Origin: Diplolepis rosae
Lineage: Eukaryota; Arthropoda; Insecta; Hymenoptera; Diplolepididae
Assembly (NCBI GenBank): GCA_030998225.1
Contig: JAPYXD010000420.1
Coordinates: 364,652-428,651, forward strand
Direction: 5' to 3'
Length of the DNA stretch: 64,000 bases
Part shown: positions 34,184 to 43,952 of the stretch, one piece after another
How the letters are laid out: each line of letters begins with the position of its first letter
How positions within the stretch are numbered: the first letter of the stretch is position 1
The notes under the pieces: generated by a model
The model's input: the letters and a program-made list of their open reading frames with translations, nothing else
What the model was told of the DNA's origin: nothing
The model's database searches: none
Position numbers and translations under genes: made by a program

Positions 34184-34338
34184 AGTATGATCGTGAAGAT
34201 GGCACAACAACTGTAAAAAAACTAACTTTTTTTCTATAGAATCGTTTGATGGTCGTTTTTTGGTGTTTGATAGTCAATTTTGGTCGTTTGATAGTCAAAA
34301 TTAAAATAGTAATCGATGTTTTTAAACTAGGGTGCCAA

Positions 34339-34671
34339 GGTAGGTATACATTGTACCATAGTCTTAGTTGCCCAAATTTTCAATTGCCCATAAAATCACT
34401 AGACGTCACTATATTTGAAAAGCAGTGTTAGACGAAGATTATGAAAGGAATGTGTTGGCAAAAACTGTGAGGATTGCAAGATGCAGGATTCCTGTACATT
34501 TCCCTGAAGCGCTCTCTACCGCCTATATTTGATATATACTTGCAATTTTTGCTAACGCATTCCTTTCATAATCTTCGTCAAACACTGCTTTTCAAATATA
34601 TTGACTTCTGGTGATTTTATGGGCAATTGAAACATTGGGCAACTAAAACTATGGTACAATGTATACCTACC
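34339..34671. mobile_element. 333-bp MULE-type MITE, copy 2
   Basis: Same element, length and ends as 14849-15181, here flanked by a perfect 9-bp duplication GGGTGCCAA (34330-34338 and 34672-34680). It was inserted in the left arm of the foldback-like element; the right arm keeps the empty site. Confidence 0.9.
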
Positions 34672-35054
34672 GGGTGCCAACTTCACACTTGCACCACACA
34701 TTATTTTTAGACTTTGCAAAAATTCTTTTTTAAATCGTTTGTTGCTCGTTTGATAGCGTTTGATTTTCGGTTTTTGTCGTTTGATAGTCAAAATTCTTGT
34801 GAATATTAATATTTTAGAAAAATTATTAGTTAAGGGTCCTAGAGCCCTACTGCTATTAACATGATACTAATGCGCGTGCACTCATTCATTAGGCGGGATA
34901 TTCAAATACCTAGAGTACTGACTCTTAATAGTACTTAAGTACTATAACCATGGTAGTAATTAATTACGCAATTAAATATCATATATATACATATCATAAT
35001 CGTATCGCAGGTATTAAGTTCTTGATGCTATTCTCTTATATGGGTACGTTTAAC

Positions 35055-35317
35055 GGGTTTTTAAACTAGGGTGCCAACTTCACACTTGCACCAAACATTA
35101 TTTTTGACATTGCAAAAATTCTTTTTTAAATCGTTTGTTGCTCGTTTGATAGCGTTTGATATTCGATTTTTGTCGTTTGATAGTCAAAATTCTTGTGAAT
35201 ATTAATATTTTAGAAAAATTATTAGTTAAGGGTCCTAGAGCCCTACTGCTATTAACATGATACTAATGCACGTACACTCATTCATTAGGCGGGATATTCA
35301 AATATCTAGAGTACTGA
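35055..35317. repeat. second copy of inner left-arm block
   Basis: It repeats the sequence around 34318-34338 and 34681-34921 (GGGTGCCAACTTCACACTTG to CTAGAGTACTGA) with a few changes and lacks the MITE, so it arose before the MITE landed or by copying the empty arm. The 134 bp between the copies are AT-rich. Confidence 0.8.
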
Positions 35318-35510
35318 AAATCTGTTTTTCATTGAGCATGATATTAATCATATTAATACATAATTTTAAAATACATTACATGCACTATACAAACTTTTCC
35401 AAAAAGCTGAAAAAATTTCCGTTACATGCATTTTAAAACTTGGATTCATTACACCTTAAATTTAAGATACATCATATCTTAATTATTGTAAAAATAAAAA
35501 TTTATTTTAA

Positions 35511-35712
35511 GGCCATGGCACGGACGTGACTTTATCCGAGACTTTTCATCCTTTCCATTCTTAAATTAATAACTTAAATGGATTTTGTATAGCACGCGTA
35601 AAAGAAAGATCAAGTTATGTTTATCAAATACTATGGGAAATCAATTTGAGTTTTGAATTTAAGAATGAGAAGAACGAAATGAATTGACTGAAGTCACATT
35701 TGGGACAAGGCC
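35511..35712. mobile_element. 202-bp TTAA-flanked MITE
   Basis: TTAA lies on both sides (35507-35510 and 35713-35716). The ends are GGCCATGGCACGG and ACAAGGCC, with mirrored GTGACTTTATCC-like and AAGTCACA blocks. The right TTAA is shared with the next block, which starts GGGCATGTCATTGATGTGAC. Confidence 0.6.
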
Positions 35713-35716
35713 TTAA

Positions 35717-35925
35717 GGGCATGTCATTGATGTGACTTTATCCAATACTTTCCATCCCTATTGAAAAACTTGACGTAAAAAACGGCGTAAAAAATGACGT
35801 AAAAAATGACGTAAAAAATGAAGCAAAAACGACGTCAAAAATGGCGTAAAAAACGAGTTCAAAAATTGGGATAGTTTTTTAAGTCATTTTTCACGTCATT
35901 TTTGACGTCCTTTTTTTCTTTAAGA
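35717..35925. repeat. tandem GACGTAAAAAAT array folding into a hairpin
   Basis: About seven units of the type GACGTAAAAAAT run from about 35773 to 35862, followed by the inverted words TTTTTCACGTCATTTTTGACGTCC up to 35911. The RNA or single strand would fold on itself. It starts at a TTAA (35713-35716), and a TTAA also occurs at about 35920, so it may be another TTAA-type element. Confidence 0.6.
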
Positions 35926-36129
35926 AGCCTTACATTTCCTGTTACATTTTTGTGACTCCTTTACGGAATGCCCATTCCACTTTGAAATAAATTATTTTAT
36001 TATACAATAGCCACAGGCACACAAAAAAAACCAAGTCTCTGATATTTGAACGCGACACATATGTTCCCATGTAATTTGATCCGCTGATCACGAATCCGCG
36101 GTCCAATTGACCCCATGACATCTGGGTCA

Positions 36130-36390
36130 AGGGCATTTGAAGGTCAAAATTGAACACACACATTTGAGTTGAAAAAAATGACTAATCTTTATGTTTTTTG
36201 GGTCGCTGAATAATAATTCGAGGTCGGTTTGACCTCAAGTAGTAAAGGTCAAGGTCATTTGAAGGTCAAACGTGTTTATTTTGGAAATAATGCATTTTTG
36301 ACTGCAGATTCTGAAAGAACGGAAAATTTTACGTCCAAAACTGTATTTTTTAATTTTTTTAATATGATCCAAAGGTCATTTCAAGGTCAT
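36130..36390. promoter_or_regulatory. cluster of AGGTCA nuclear-receptor half-sites in the TIR
   Basis: Seven exact AGGTCA or TGACCT words lie in about 250 bp, including two TCAAGGTCA (36249-36257 and 36381-36389), the monomer site of FTZ-F1/ERR-type receptors, and pairs around a GAGGTCGGTTTGACCTC inverted arrangement. The right arm mirrors them at about 39020-39290. They could instead be binding sites for the element's own transposase. Confidence 0.5.
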
Positions 36391-36593
36391 TATAAGTGGT
36401 GATGTGGAGAATCAATTTAATCACTGCAAAAATACGAAAATATGGTTCCCTTCACCTAAACTATTGCGGTAATATATTTTGGTGATCGTTGAACCAGAAT
36501 ACAAGGTTCGTCTGTCTCCTCAAGGACAAGATAAGGGTCGCCCCATCAAGGTAAAAAAAGAACTGAATCTCTGCAGAACTATAAATATGAGAC

Positions 36594-38279
36594 TTAGCTA
36601 TTGGTTTTTTTTCTATAACGCTTTCTTTTACTTTCGAAGGATCTGTGTAGCGGATTTCTAATTCTTTTTGCGCTCTCGTCATCTTCTTCATCATCTGACA
36701 CTCGATCTCTTTTCAGTAACCAACAGTAGTCCGCCAACATATTTACGTCCCATTTCCCTTGCCATCTAGTTTCAGCCTCTTTCAGATCTTGATGGAACCG
36801 TTCCCCTTGTTCTTCGCTGTAATCTCCCAAGTTATCAGGGAAATAGCTGAGATGAGCATCCGTAAAATGAACTTTGTGACTCATCAAACATCCCAAACAC
36901 TTATAGTTTCTTATCATATTTGCTACAATAGTTTTGTAGTCATCGCTTTTGTTATTTCCCAAAAAGTTCTGACAAACATCTCGGAAACTGAGCCATGCAG
37001 CTTTCTCTAAGTCATTCATGGTATCAATGAATTTTTCATCGTTAAACATTTTACGGATTTGAGGTCCATCGAATATCCCTTCCTTCAACTTCGCTTCACT
37101 TAATCGAGGGAATCGCTCAACTAAGTACTTAAAACATTTTTCACCTTTATCCAACGCTTTGACAAACTGTTTCATCAGCCCAAGTTTTATGTGAAGAGGC
37201 GGAAGTAAAACTTTTGAGGGATCAACTAAAGGCAGTTTCAGTATATTGTAACTTCCAGGAACTAGTTGTGCTCTTGATTGCCAATTTTTTTTTACATAAT
37301 GGTTTTCGCGATCTCTACTATCCCATAAACATAGGAAGCAGGGATACTTTGTAAATCCTGACTGTTGACCAAGAAGAATCGTTATTATTTTTAGATCGCC
37401 ACAAATCTGCCAATTATGTTCTTTATATCGTATTTTATCCAATACGTATTCCACATTTTCGTAACTTTCTTTCAATTGCGTTGAGTGCGCTAAAGGTAGA
37501 CTTGCGTACCCATTTCCATTATTGAGAAGCACTGCCTTCAGACTACGTTTTGAGGAATCTATAAACAATCTCCATTCTTCAGGAACATAAATACCTTCTT
37601 TCATTTCGTTCATCAAACCTAAAACATCTGTGCAATATACCAGAGTGCCTTCTTCGTCTTTCTTGAAATATTGACGGAATTGTTTTTCTCTATTTCTGTA
37701 GACTGATGACTTCGTTCCCCGTTCAAGCATTCCTCGATTTTTCAACACAGCGGCCATGTATTCAGAAGCATCTTTAGGAAGCCCCATATCCCTGATAAAA
37801 TTACTTAAACTTTCTTGATTGAATAGTTTTACAGGTTTATTTTTTTCCTCCCTCAATTTTGGAACATATTCTTCTTCATGATCATCTTGGTCGGAGCTAT
37901 CGAGAGATTCTTCTACACTGTCAAACCATTCCTCCCTATCAGTTTCTTTACTCGTTGAAGCTTCATTCATTGATGGACTCGTATCCATTTTTTCGTCAGC
38001 ACACTCTACCCTAGATTTTGCTGGTACAACGGAAGATACTAGTGCGTATGATATCTGTGACTTTGTTTTAACGTTGAATCCTTTAACATTGGTATTGCAA
38101 AAATAACAATCTTTCTCGGATTCAGGTATTGACCATATTACTGGTGAAGTATATTTCAAAATTTTATCATTTCTGGTTTTATCCCATCGGATAAGCATAT
38201 TAAAACAAGAGCAGCAAATAGTTTCTGGAGCAAACGTTGAATTTTGAACAGAAAGTTCTTTGTTTATAACATTTCTCAT
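36594..38279 (-). pseudogene. transposon protein, 561 codons (probable DDE transposase)
   Basis: The N-terminal part has CCSCFN and CYFC Cys pairs, a Ser/Glu-rich acidic linker at about 110-160, then the core: RLFIDSSKRSLKAVLL (about 238), WQICGDLKI (about 292), CFLCLWDSR (about 318), LPPLHIKLGLMKQFVKALDK (about 361), GERFHQDLKEAETRWQGKWD (about 500), MLADYCWLLKRD and a basic tail. The order Asp (IDSS), Asp (CGD), Glu (GERFHQD) fits an RNase H-like DDE nuclease, which is inference. I recognise the family from unannotated arthropod and cnidarian proteins but cannot give its superfamily name. The true N-terminus continues in another frame (see 38200-38556), so the gene is frameshifted near 38285. 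Confidence 0.7.
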
Positions 38280-38556
38280 ATATATCTGTACATTTTTTAT
38301 TCATTGACCTACGATATTTGCTTACTTCATATTTCCCGCAAACGTAACAAAAAATATTTTTATCAGTGCCAGAAAAGTGGCTTGCAGCATCTTCAATTCT
38401 TCTTGTAGCATCATACTCCTTATTAGCCAAGTCACCAACTAGTAAAGAGCTGCGGTCACTTGATGACGATGATTGCGGGCCCGCTTGCTCACCCTGACCA
38501 ACCGCCGATACTGGGCATCCAAGACCCTGCATCGTAGACTTTCCTGTGCCAGCCAT
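38280..38556 (-). pseudogene. out-of-frame N-terminal part of the same transposon protein
   Basis: The frame starting at 38556 ends in FCYVCGKYEVSKYRRS..KCTDIYE, a zinc-binding Cys pair that in this family stands directly before the segment starting the 561-codon frame. The two frames overlap at 38200-38279 and are offset by one. The first ~30 residues lie in a GC-rich patch (about 38480-38650) unlike the rest of the element, possibly inserted foreign DNA or the promoter. Confidence 0.55.
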
Positions 38557-39404
38557 GACGGCGTCATGCCTTCACCCCAGGGCTTAGCCGGAAAACAAAC
38601 AAGAAAAACAAAGCCGTTTCCGCCGTCACCACGTGGAGGTGCCCTGGGTGCTGACACAAGATAGGTATTACTGATAGATACTACTCCGTTCTTTCAGAAT
38701 CTGGAGTCAAAAATGCAATTTCTTTTCAAAATAAACAAGTTTGACCTTAAAATGACCTTGACCTTCACAGCTTGAGATCAAACCGACCTCAAATTCGAAT
38801 TCAGCGAACCAAGAAACATAATGATAAGTAGTTTATTCCACTAAAACGATATTTTTCCCAATTTCGACCTTCAAATGCCCTTGACCCAGGTGTGATGGGG
38901 TCAAAAAGACCTCGTATTCTGATCCAGCAACCACCAAAATATATTACCACAGTAGTTTAGGTAAAGGAAATCATATTTTCGTATTTTTGCAGTGATTAAA
39001 TTGATTCTCCACATCACCACTTATAATGACCTTGAAATGACCTTTGGATCATATTAAAAAAATTAAAAAATACAGTTTTGGACGTAAAATTTTCCGTTCT
39101 TTCAGAATCTGCAGTCAAAAATGCATTATTTCCAAAATAAACACGTTTGACCTTCAAATGACCTTGACCTTTACTACTTGAGGTCAAACCGACCTCGAAT
39201 TATTATTCAGCGACCCAAAAAACATAAAGATTAGTCATTTTTTTCAACTCAAATGTGTGTGTTCAATTTTGACCTTCAAATGCCCTTGACCCAGATGTCA
39301 TGGGGTCAATTGGACCGCGGATTCGTGATCAGCGGATCAAATTACATGGGAACATATGTGTCGCGTTCAAATATCAGAGACTTGGTTTTTTTTGTGTGCC
39401 TGTG

Positions 39405-39576
39405 AAATCGTTATTTTCTCAGCGCAATCGTTGTGCATTTGCCAATTGCCATCGATTCTCCGGCAAAGAGCTATATAGTGGTTTAATCCATTGTGGGTAT
39501 TGATTCCTGTCAATCTGTAAATATTAGTATTTTTTATTGTACTAATTTTCATGCAGATTAAATTGTGAATTTGAAA
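39405..39576. other. foldback element internal DNA
   Basis: Short spacer between the 3.4-kb transposon and the next MITE. No feature supported. Confidence 0.3.
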
Positions 39577-39878
39577 CCCATCAGATAGCACAACTTCTTG
39601 AAGGTTCGGAAGTTTGCATGGAAAGGTTTAGGCAAGCTTGCCGCAAGTAAGAAAATGTCCGCCTGACTTAAGTCTGCGAGGCAAACTTGACAGAAGCTTG
39701 CATCACAAGTTTGAAAGAATCTTGCATCGCAATATTTAACATAACTTGCGAAGCAATATTCATGCATTGTTCAGTGAGCGCTCTATAAAAATAACAAAAT
39801 ATAATACCTTCTCATATGTAATGATAATGTAAAAATCACCCAATATATATAAATAATTCACCTTTGCATGACTTTCTT

Positions 39879-39947
<69 letters not shown>

Positions 39948-40078
39948 CATATTTGCGTGATTTTTGATTAATCAATATTGCTTCGCAAGCTGCTCTCAAG
40001 TTTGCCTCGCAAATTTGTGGCCAGGCGGACATTTTCTTACTTGCGGCAAGCTTGCTGAATGATGTTGTGCTATCTGGG
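39577..40078. mobile_element. MITE with CCCA..GATAGCACAAC ends and a TA microsatellite
   Basis: The ends CCCATCAGATAGCACAAC and GTTGTGCTATCTGGG are inverted. Mirrored blocks include GGCAAGCTTGCCGCAAGTAA-like, AAAATGTCCGCCTG and GCGAGGCAAACTTG. The words GCAAGCTTGC and CTTGCATCRCAA recur. An uninterrupted (TA)n of about 60 bp lies at 39884-39944 and is probably variable in length. Confidence 0.7.
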
Positions 40079-40655
40079 AAGAAAATTTTTATATTCATAC
40101 ATTTTATGAAAATCATTAAAAGTAATTAATGTTAATAAACTTTGCTAACTATCCGGTAAAAAGGGGTTGATTGGTGGCATTGAAAGACATTCGCCTTTTT
40201 AGTACTTTTTCTAGCTCGCAGAATTGGTCCCAAAGTTTAAGTCGTCTCAATCCATGCATTACAGAGAAGTTCAAATCGAATAAATTCAACCCAATATGAA
40301 CCAAATTTTCAATCCATCTCATCCCGAATAAATTCAAATCAATCTAATATCAAAATTGATCTAATACTAAATCTTAAAAGTTTTGTATTCTTATTATTAT
40401 TCAACCCAACATATTGGTTTAAATGTCTGGCCCAACGTTGCCCTATTGAAAATGTCATTCTGATTTCTATGTTTGATAGCTTGTTTCGTGAAAAGCATTG
40501 TGTGGCATATTTAAGAGTATTGAAATGTCTGTTCCATCCATAATTCTATTTTAACGCTTTCCAGCCAACCTCTTCTTATCGTGGGTATTTGGAAAACTTA
40601 TCTTTTTGAGGGTTGTAAAGATTTAGCGTTAGGAAAAAATTCTTCTAAACTTACC
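40079..40655. other. foldback element internal DNA, no gene seen
   Basis: Moderately AT-rich DNA with a run of related words (AATTCAACCCAATA, AATTCAAATCAATCTAATA) near 40280-40370. A 62-codon antisense frame has no recognisable content. Confidence 0.3.
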
Positions 40656-40659
40656 TTAA

Positions 40660-40860
40660 GGCCGTATGATAGGCTCTGACGTCATGAATTATATACGACC
40701 GCTTTATGATTAAAATAATAATTTTAGCAAATTTTCCGGAGAATTTTTCTGCGTTACATTCTTCTGCATAGCTGTCTTCTCCGGAAAGTTTATTTAAACT
40801 ATTATTTTATAAATAAAGTGGTCGTATATAATTGTTGACGTCAGACCCAACCACACGGCC
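40660..40860. mobile_element. 201-bp TTAA-flanked MITE, GGCCGTATG ends
   Basis: TTAA lies on both sides (40656-40659 and 40861-40864). The ends GGCCGTATGATAGGCTCTGA and, inverted, GGCCGTGTGGTTGGGTCTGA lead into shared CGTCA..AATTATATACGACC blocks. It is essentially one long hairpin. TTAA indicates piggyBac-like or Kolobok-like mobilisation. Confidence 0.85.
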
Positions 40861-41284
40861 TTAAGGGCATGTGGTACTTAGGAAATTAAAAAATTTTATA
40901 GATTTTAGGTTTCTACATGTTTGTGTCCAGAATACATAAAATTTTGTTTTCAAAATTTGGTAAATGATAGAGAAGATGAGAACAGAAGTAGATAAACAAC
41001 TTTTGGTTTTGAAAATAAAAAAAATTCGATTTCAGCAAAATCTATCGGAAATATTTTTTTCATTATCAAAACTAAAAGTAGTCTATCGACGTCCGTTTTC
41101 ATCTTCTCTACCATTTCTCAAATTTTGAATACAAAATTTTATGTATTTTCGACGCAAACATGTAGAAACTGAACCGAATTGTTTACACTTCAGGACATAA
41201 TAAATAACATATTTGCATGTGACTGTAGACTTTAATTAGTTCTTAAAAATCATAAAAAATTTCAGAGTCGGTAAAATAGGAAAC

Positions 41285-43952
41285 TTTTTTTTTATTGTTT
41301 TTTTTTTTTTTTTTTTTTTTTTTGGTGAGGAGGAAAAATGGCAAAATCTTTTATAGACGTTGTACAGGACTCTCCGAGGACGGGTCTAGGCATACCTGTT
41401 AAAACCAAAAAACCCCCTCTCTCGAACCAATACACCACCCGCGGAACCGCCTTTCGGCTTTAAACTTCACGGGTGGTTGGTTCCATTAAAGTCGCGCACG
41501 ACTCTTCCGTCATCCGTTCGCTCGGAACTTCCACCCGCGGCCACACGCCCACTAGGATAACCGACTAGCCGCGCCACCCAGGGGAGAAACAAACAGATTC
41601 CTCCCCCGAACGACGCGGAAAGTCAAGTCTACCCGAGACGCAGGACCGCGGGTGCCGGCCCCGATGCGATTTCTACTGGCCCTCCCCGTTGTTTCGCTCT
41701 CGACGCCCATCAAGTTCTCTCGTCTTCATCACAAGTGTGACGAATGACTCGATGAGCGTCCAGAACCGTTCAGACTGAAGCATGAGGGGGACCATCGTGT
41801 CAGGAGTAAGTTTGGAACCCACCGCCTGACCGAGGACCCCCCTAGCCACACCCCATTTTGCGCAAACGAAGAGTGCGTGCTCTGTGTTATCCACCGGGGA
41901 ATCGCAGTAGCAACACGTCTCCTCGTCTCTCTTCTTAAAGCGCCTCAGGTACGCGTTAAAACAGCCATGGCCCGAGAGCGCTTGTGCCAAGTAAAAGCCG
42001 ACTTCCCCGTGCTTTCTGTTCAGCCAGGTGGCGAGCTCCGGGATCAGGCGGTAGGTCCATCTCCCTGTCTGCTCCCCATGCCATCTCATCTGCCATTTCT
42101 CGACGAGTCTGCGCCTTCCATCCTTGCGGATGGCCTCCTTCGCGCGAGCGGTTTCCTGCAGGTCGGCGCAGGTAAGCTCCTTGCGAAGCTCAAAGGTTTC
42201 CTGCCTTTCCTCCGCCAATAAATCTATTGGCGGGACGCTCGCCAGGACCAGCACAGCTCTCGTCGAGATAGTTCTATATGCCGAAACTATTCTCAGCGCG
42301 ACAAGTCTCTGCGCCGAGAACAGCTTCTTCTGGATAGCATGGTTTTGCAAGGCATTGGCCCAGACCGGAGCAGCATAAAGCAGCTTCGAATGGACCACGC
42401 TCGCCACCAATCTTCTTTTCGCTTCCCTGGGTCCACTAATGTTTGGCCTAAGCCGGGCCAAGTTTGCTCCACATTGGATGGCTTTGGCGGCTGCGATCTT
42501 TAGGTGTTCGCCAAAGCTAAGCCTACGATCCAGCTGCACCCCCAGGTACTTAATGCTTGTTTTCCACTCGACTTCATGCTCTCCGAGAACGATCCTCGGG
42601 AATTGGAAGGATCTCCTGTCCGTAACGAGCAAAGCCTCGGTTTTCTCAGGGGCCATTTTAAGACCTCTGCCATCCAACCAGCACTTTGCTCGCCACAGAC
42701 TTTCATTGATCCTCAGCTCTAGGATTCCGACGTCGTCAGCGGCGCACACGGCAAGTGCGTCATCCGCGAAGCCGACGATGCTCGTTCCAGCAGGCAGGTC
42801 CATGCGCAGAAAGTCATCATACATGACGTTCCAAACGAGTGGACCCACCCGCGACCCTTGAGGAGCGCCACATATCATCTCTTCTTGAAGAGACCATTTG
42901 TCGCCCTCGTATATCACCCACCTGTCGCTCAGATAGTCATCTATCATTCGCAACAGGTAGTCTGGAACCTGCTTCCGCATCATCGCCTCGATGCAGATGT
43001 CCCATCTTGCGGTATTGAACGCATTGCGTATGTCAATGCTAATCAACGCACAGAATCCCTTACGCTTACCAGTTCCTTTTCTTGCATTTGTGGCGATGTT
43101 AACCACAGCTTGGATGGCGTCCACAGTGGACCTGCCTTTCCTGAATCCGAACTGGTTTTCCGAGAGCCCGTTCTCCCCGACCAAGAGAGCCTGAAGCCGT
43201 TGTAGAATCAACTCCTCCAGAAGCTTCCCCATCGTATCCAATAAGCATATTTGTCTATACGACGAGGCAACCCCTAGAGGTTTGTTGCCCTTCCTCAGCA
43301 GGACCAACCTCTGCTTCTTCCAATCTGCGAAGAACCTTCCCTCCCGAAGACAGGAGTTAAAGGCTTCTAGGAGGATCTCTGGGTACGCCCCGATCACCTC
43401 TTTGAGGATCTCGTTCGGCACCCCGTCGATACCCGGCGCTGTATTTGCCTTAAGCCTTCCACCCGCTCTCTTTAGTTCTTCGAGAGTGAAGAGTTCTTCG
43501 CGCCGGACCACGCAGGAACTTCGGTCCTGTCTTTGGAACGGCTCCACGTGTGGAAACAAGCTACCCACAATGTACTGGACTCGATCGGGATTATCCAGGC
43601 CCGGGGTCTTTCTTCTAGCCACCAATCTCTTGGTGACTATTTTGAAGGCGAGACCCCATGGGTTCTTCTCGACCTCATCGATCAAGTCTTTCCAGCATTG
43701 AAGTCGGCTTTTCTTTATGCCTCGCCTCAAAGCTGTTTTTGCCCCTTTCCATGCCTCGTGCAGCGTAGCATCCCCCTTTGAACGGGTGAATTTTCGCCGC
43801 GCTGCGAGGCATTCTCGACGTAGGGCTGTCAACTGGTCGTTCCACCAGTACATCGAACCCTTGGCTTGCCTGCGCACACGGCGAGGCATCGAGTAGTCGC
43901 AAGCCGCGACCACCTTCTGCCTCACCGAGCGCACAGCAGCTTCAAACTCGTT
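41285..43952 (-). mobile_element. R1-clade non-LTR retrotransposon, 5' truncated
   Basis: The element is GC-rich, in sharp contrast to its surroundings, and ends in a poly(A) tail on the - strand (poly(T) at 41285-41323). A 3' UTR of about 350 bp precedes it. Coding starts inside ORF2 after the endonuclease, as expected from incomplete reverse transcription. The continuous 753-codon frame means the insertion is recent. The target duplication was not resolved. Confidence 0.85.
41673..43934 (-). CDS. LINE ORF2 fragment: reverse transcriptase plus Cys/His motif
   Basis: The 753-codon frame starts at the truncation point (upstream sense sequence to 43952 stays open). The region before RT has YWWNDQLTALRRECLAARRKF, typical of the R1 clade. 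RT motifs follow in order: APGIDGVPNEIL (about 169), ENQFGFRKGRST (about 258), ISIDIRNAFNTARW (about 295), GAPQGSRVGPLVWN (about 354), and FADDA with the catalytic Asp pair (about 388). Near the C-terminus, CCYCDSPVDNTEHALFVCAKW (about 688) is the C-x2-C-x7-H-x4-C motif thought to bind nucleic acid. The endonuclease domain is absent. The enzyme primes reverse transcription at a nicked target. The frame is intact from here to the stop. Confidence 0.88.
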   Translation of the reverse strand: MRSVRQKVVAACDYSMPRRVRRQAKGSMYWWNDQLTALRRECLAARRKFTRSKGDATLHEAWKGAKTALRRGIKKSRLQCWKDLIDEVEKNPWGLAFKIVTKRLVARRKTPGLDNPDRVQYIVGSLFPHVEPFQRQDRSSCVVRREELFTLEELKRAGGRLKANTAPGIDGVPNEILKEVIGAYPEILLEAFNSCLREGRFFADWKKQRLVLLRKGNKPLGVASSYRQICLLDTMGKLLEELILQRLQALLVGENGLSENQFGFRKGRSTVDAIQAVVNIATNARKGTGKRKGFCALISIDIRNAFNTARWDICIEAMMRKQVPDYLLRMIDDYLSDRWVIYEGDKWSLQEEMICGAPQGSRVGPLVWNVMYDDFLRMDLPAGTSIVGFADDALAVCAADDVGILELRINESLWRAKCWLDGRGLKMAPEKTEALLVTDRRSFQFPRIVLGEHEVEWKTSIKYLGVQLDRRLSFGEHLKIAAAKAIQCGANLARLRPNISGPREAKRRLVASVVHSKLLYAAPVWANALQNHAIQKKLFSAQRLVALRIVSAYRTISTRAVLVLASVPPIDLLAEERQETFELRKELTCADLQETARAKEAIRKDGRRRLVEKWQMRWHGEQTGRWTYRLIPELATWLNRKHGEVGFYLAQALSGHGCFNAYLRRFKKRDEETCCYCDSPVDNTEHALFVCAKWGVARGVLGQAVGSKLTPDTMVPLMLQSERFWTLIESFVTLVMKTRELDGRRERNNGEGQ

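Larger units (their letters stand above)
36012..39404 (-). mobile_element. 3.4-kb DNA transposon with ~510-bp terminal inverted repeats
   Basis: The ends are CACAGGCACACAAAAAAAACC and its inverse. The arms 36012-36525 and about 38930-39404 match in reverse complement almost completely. An additional, more diverged copy of the arm block (about 38690-38940) lies directly inside the right arm. It encodes the protein on 36594-38556 and is inserted in the foldback-like element. No target duplication is clear. This is a complete-looking but probably inactive member, as its gene has a frameshift. Confidence 0.8.

Noticed and set aside
39884..39944. TA microsatellite as an origin or regulatory element
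   Set aside because: A simple repeat inside a MITE; no other signal supports a function.
41877..43781. Several + strand frames of 60-140 codons
   Set aside because: Antisense shadows of the GC-rich LINE reverse transcriptase frame.
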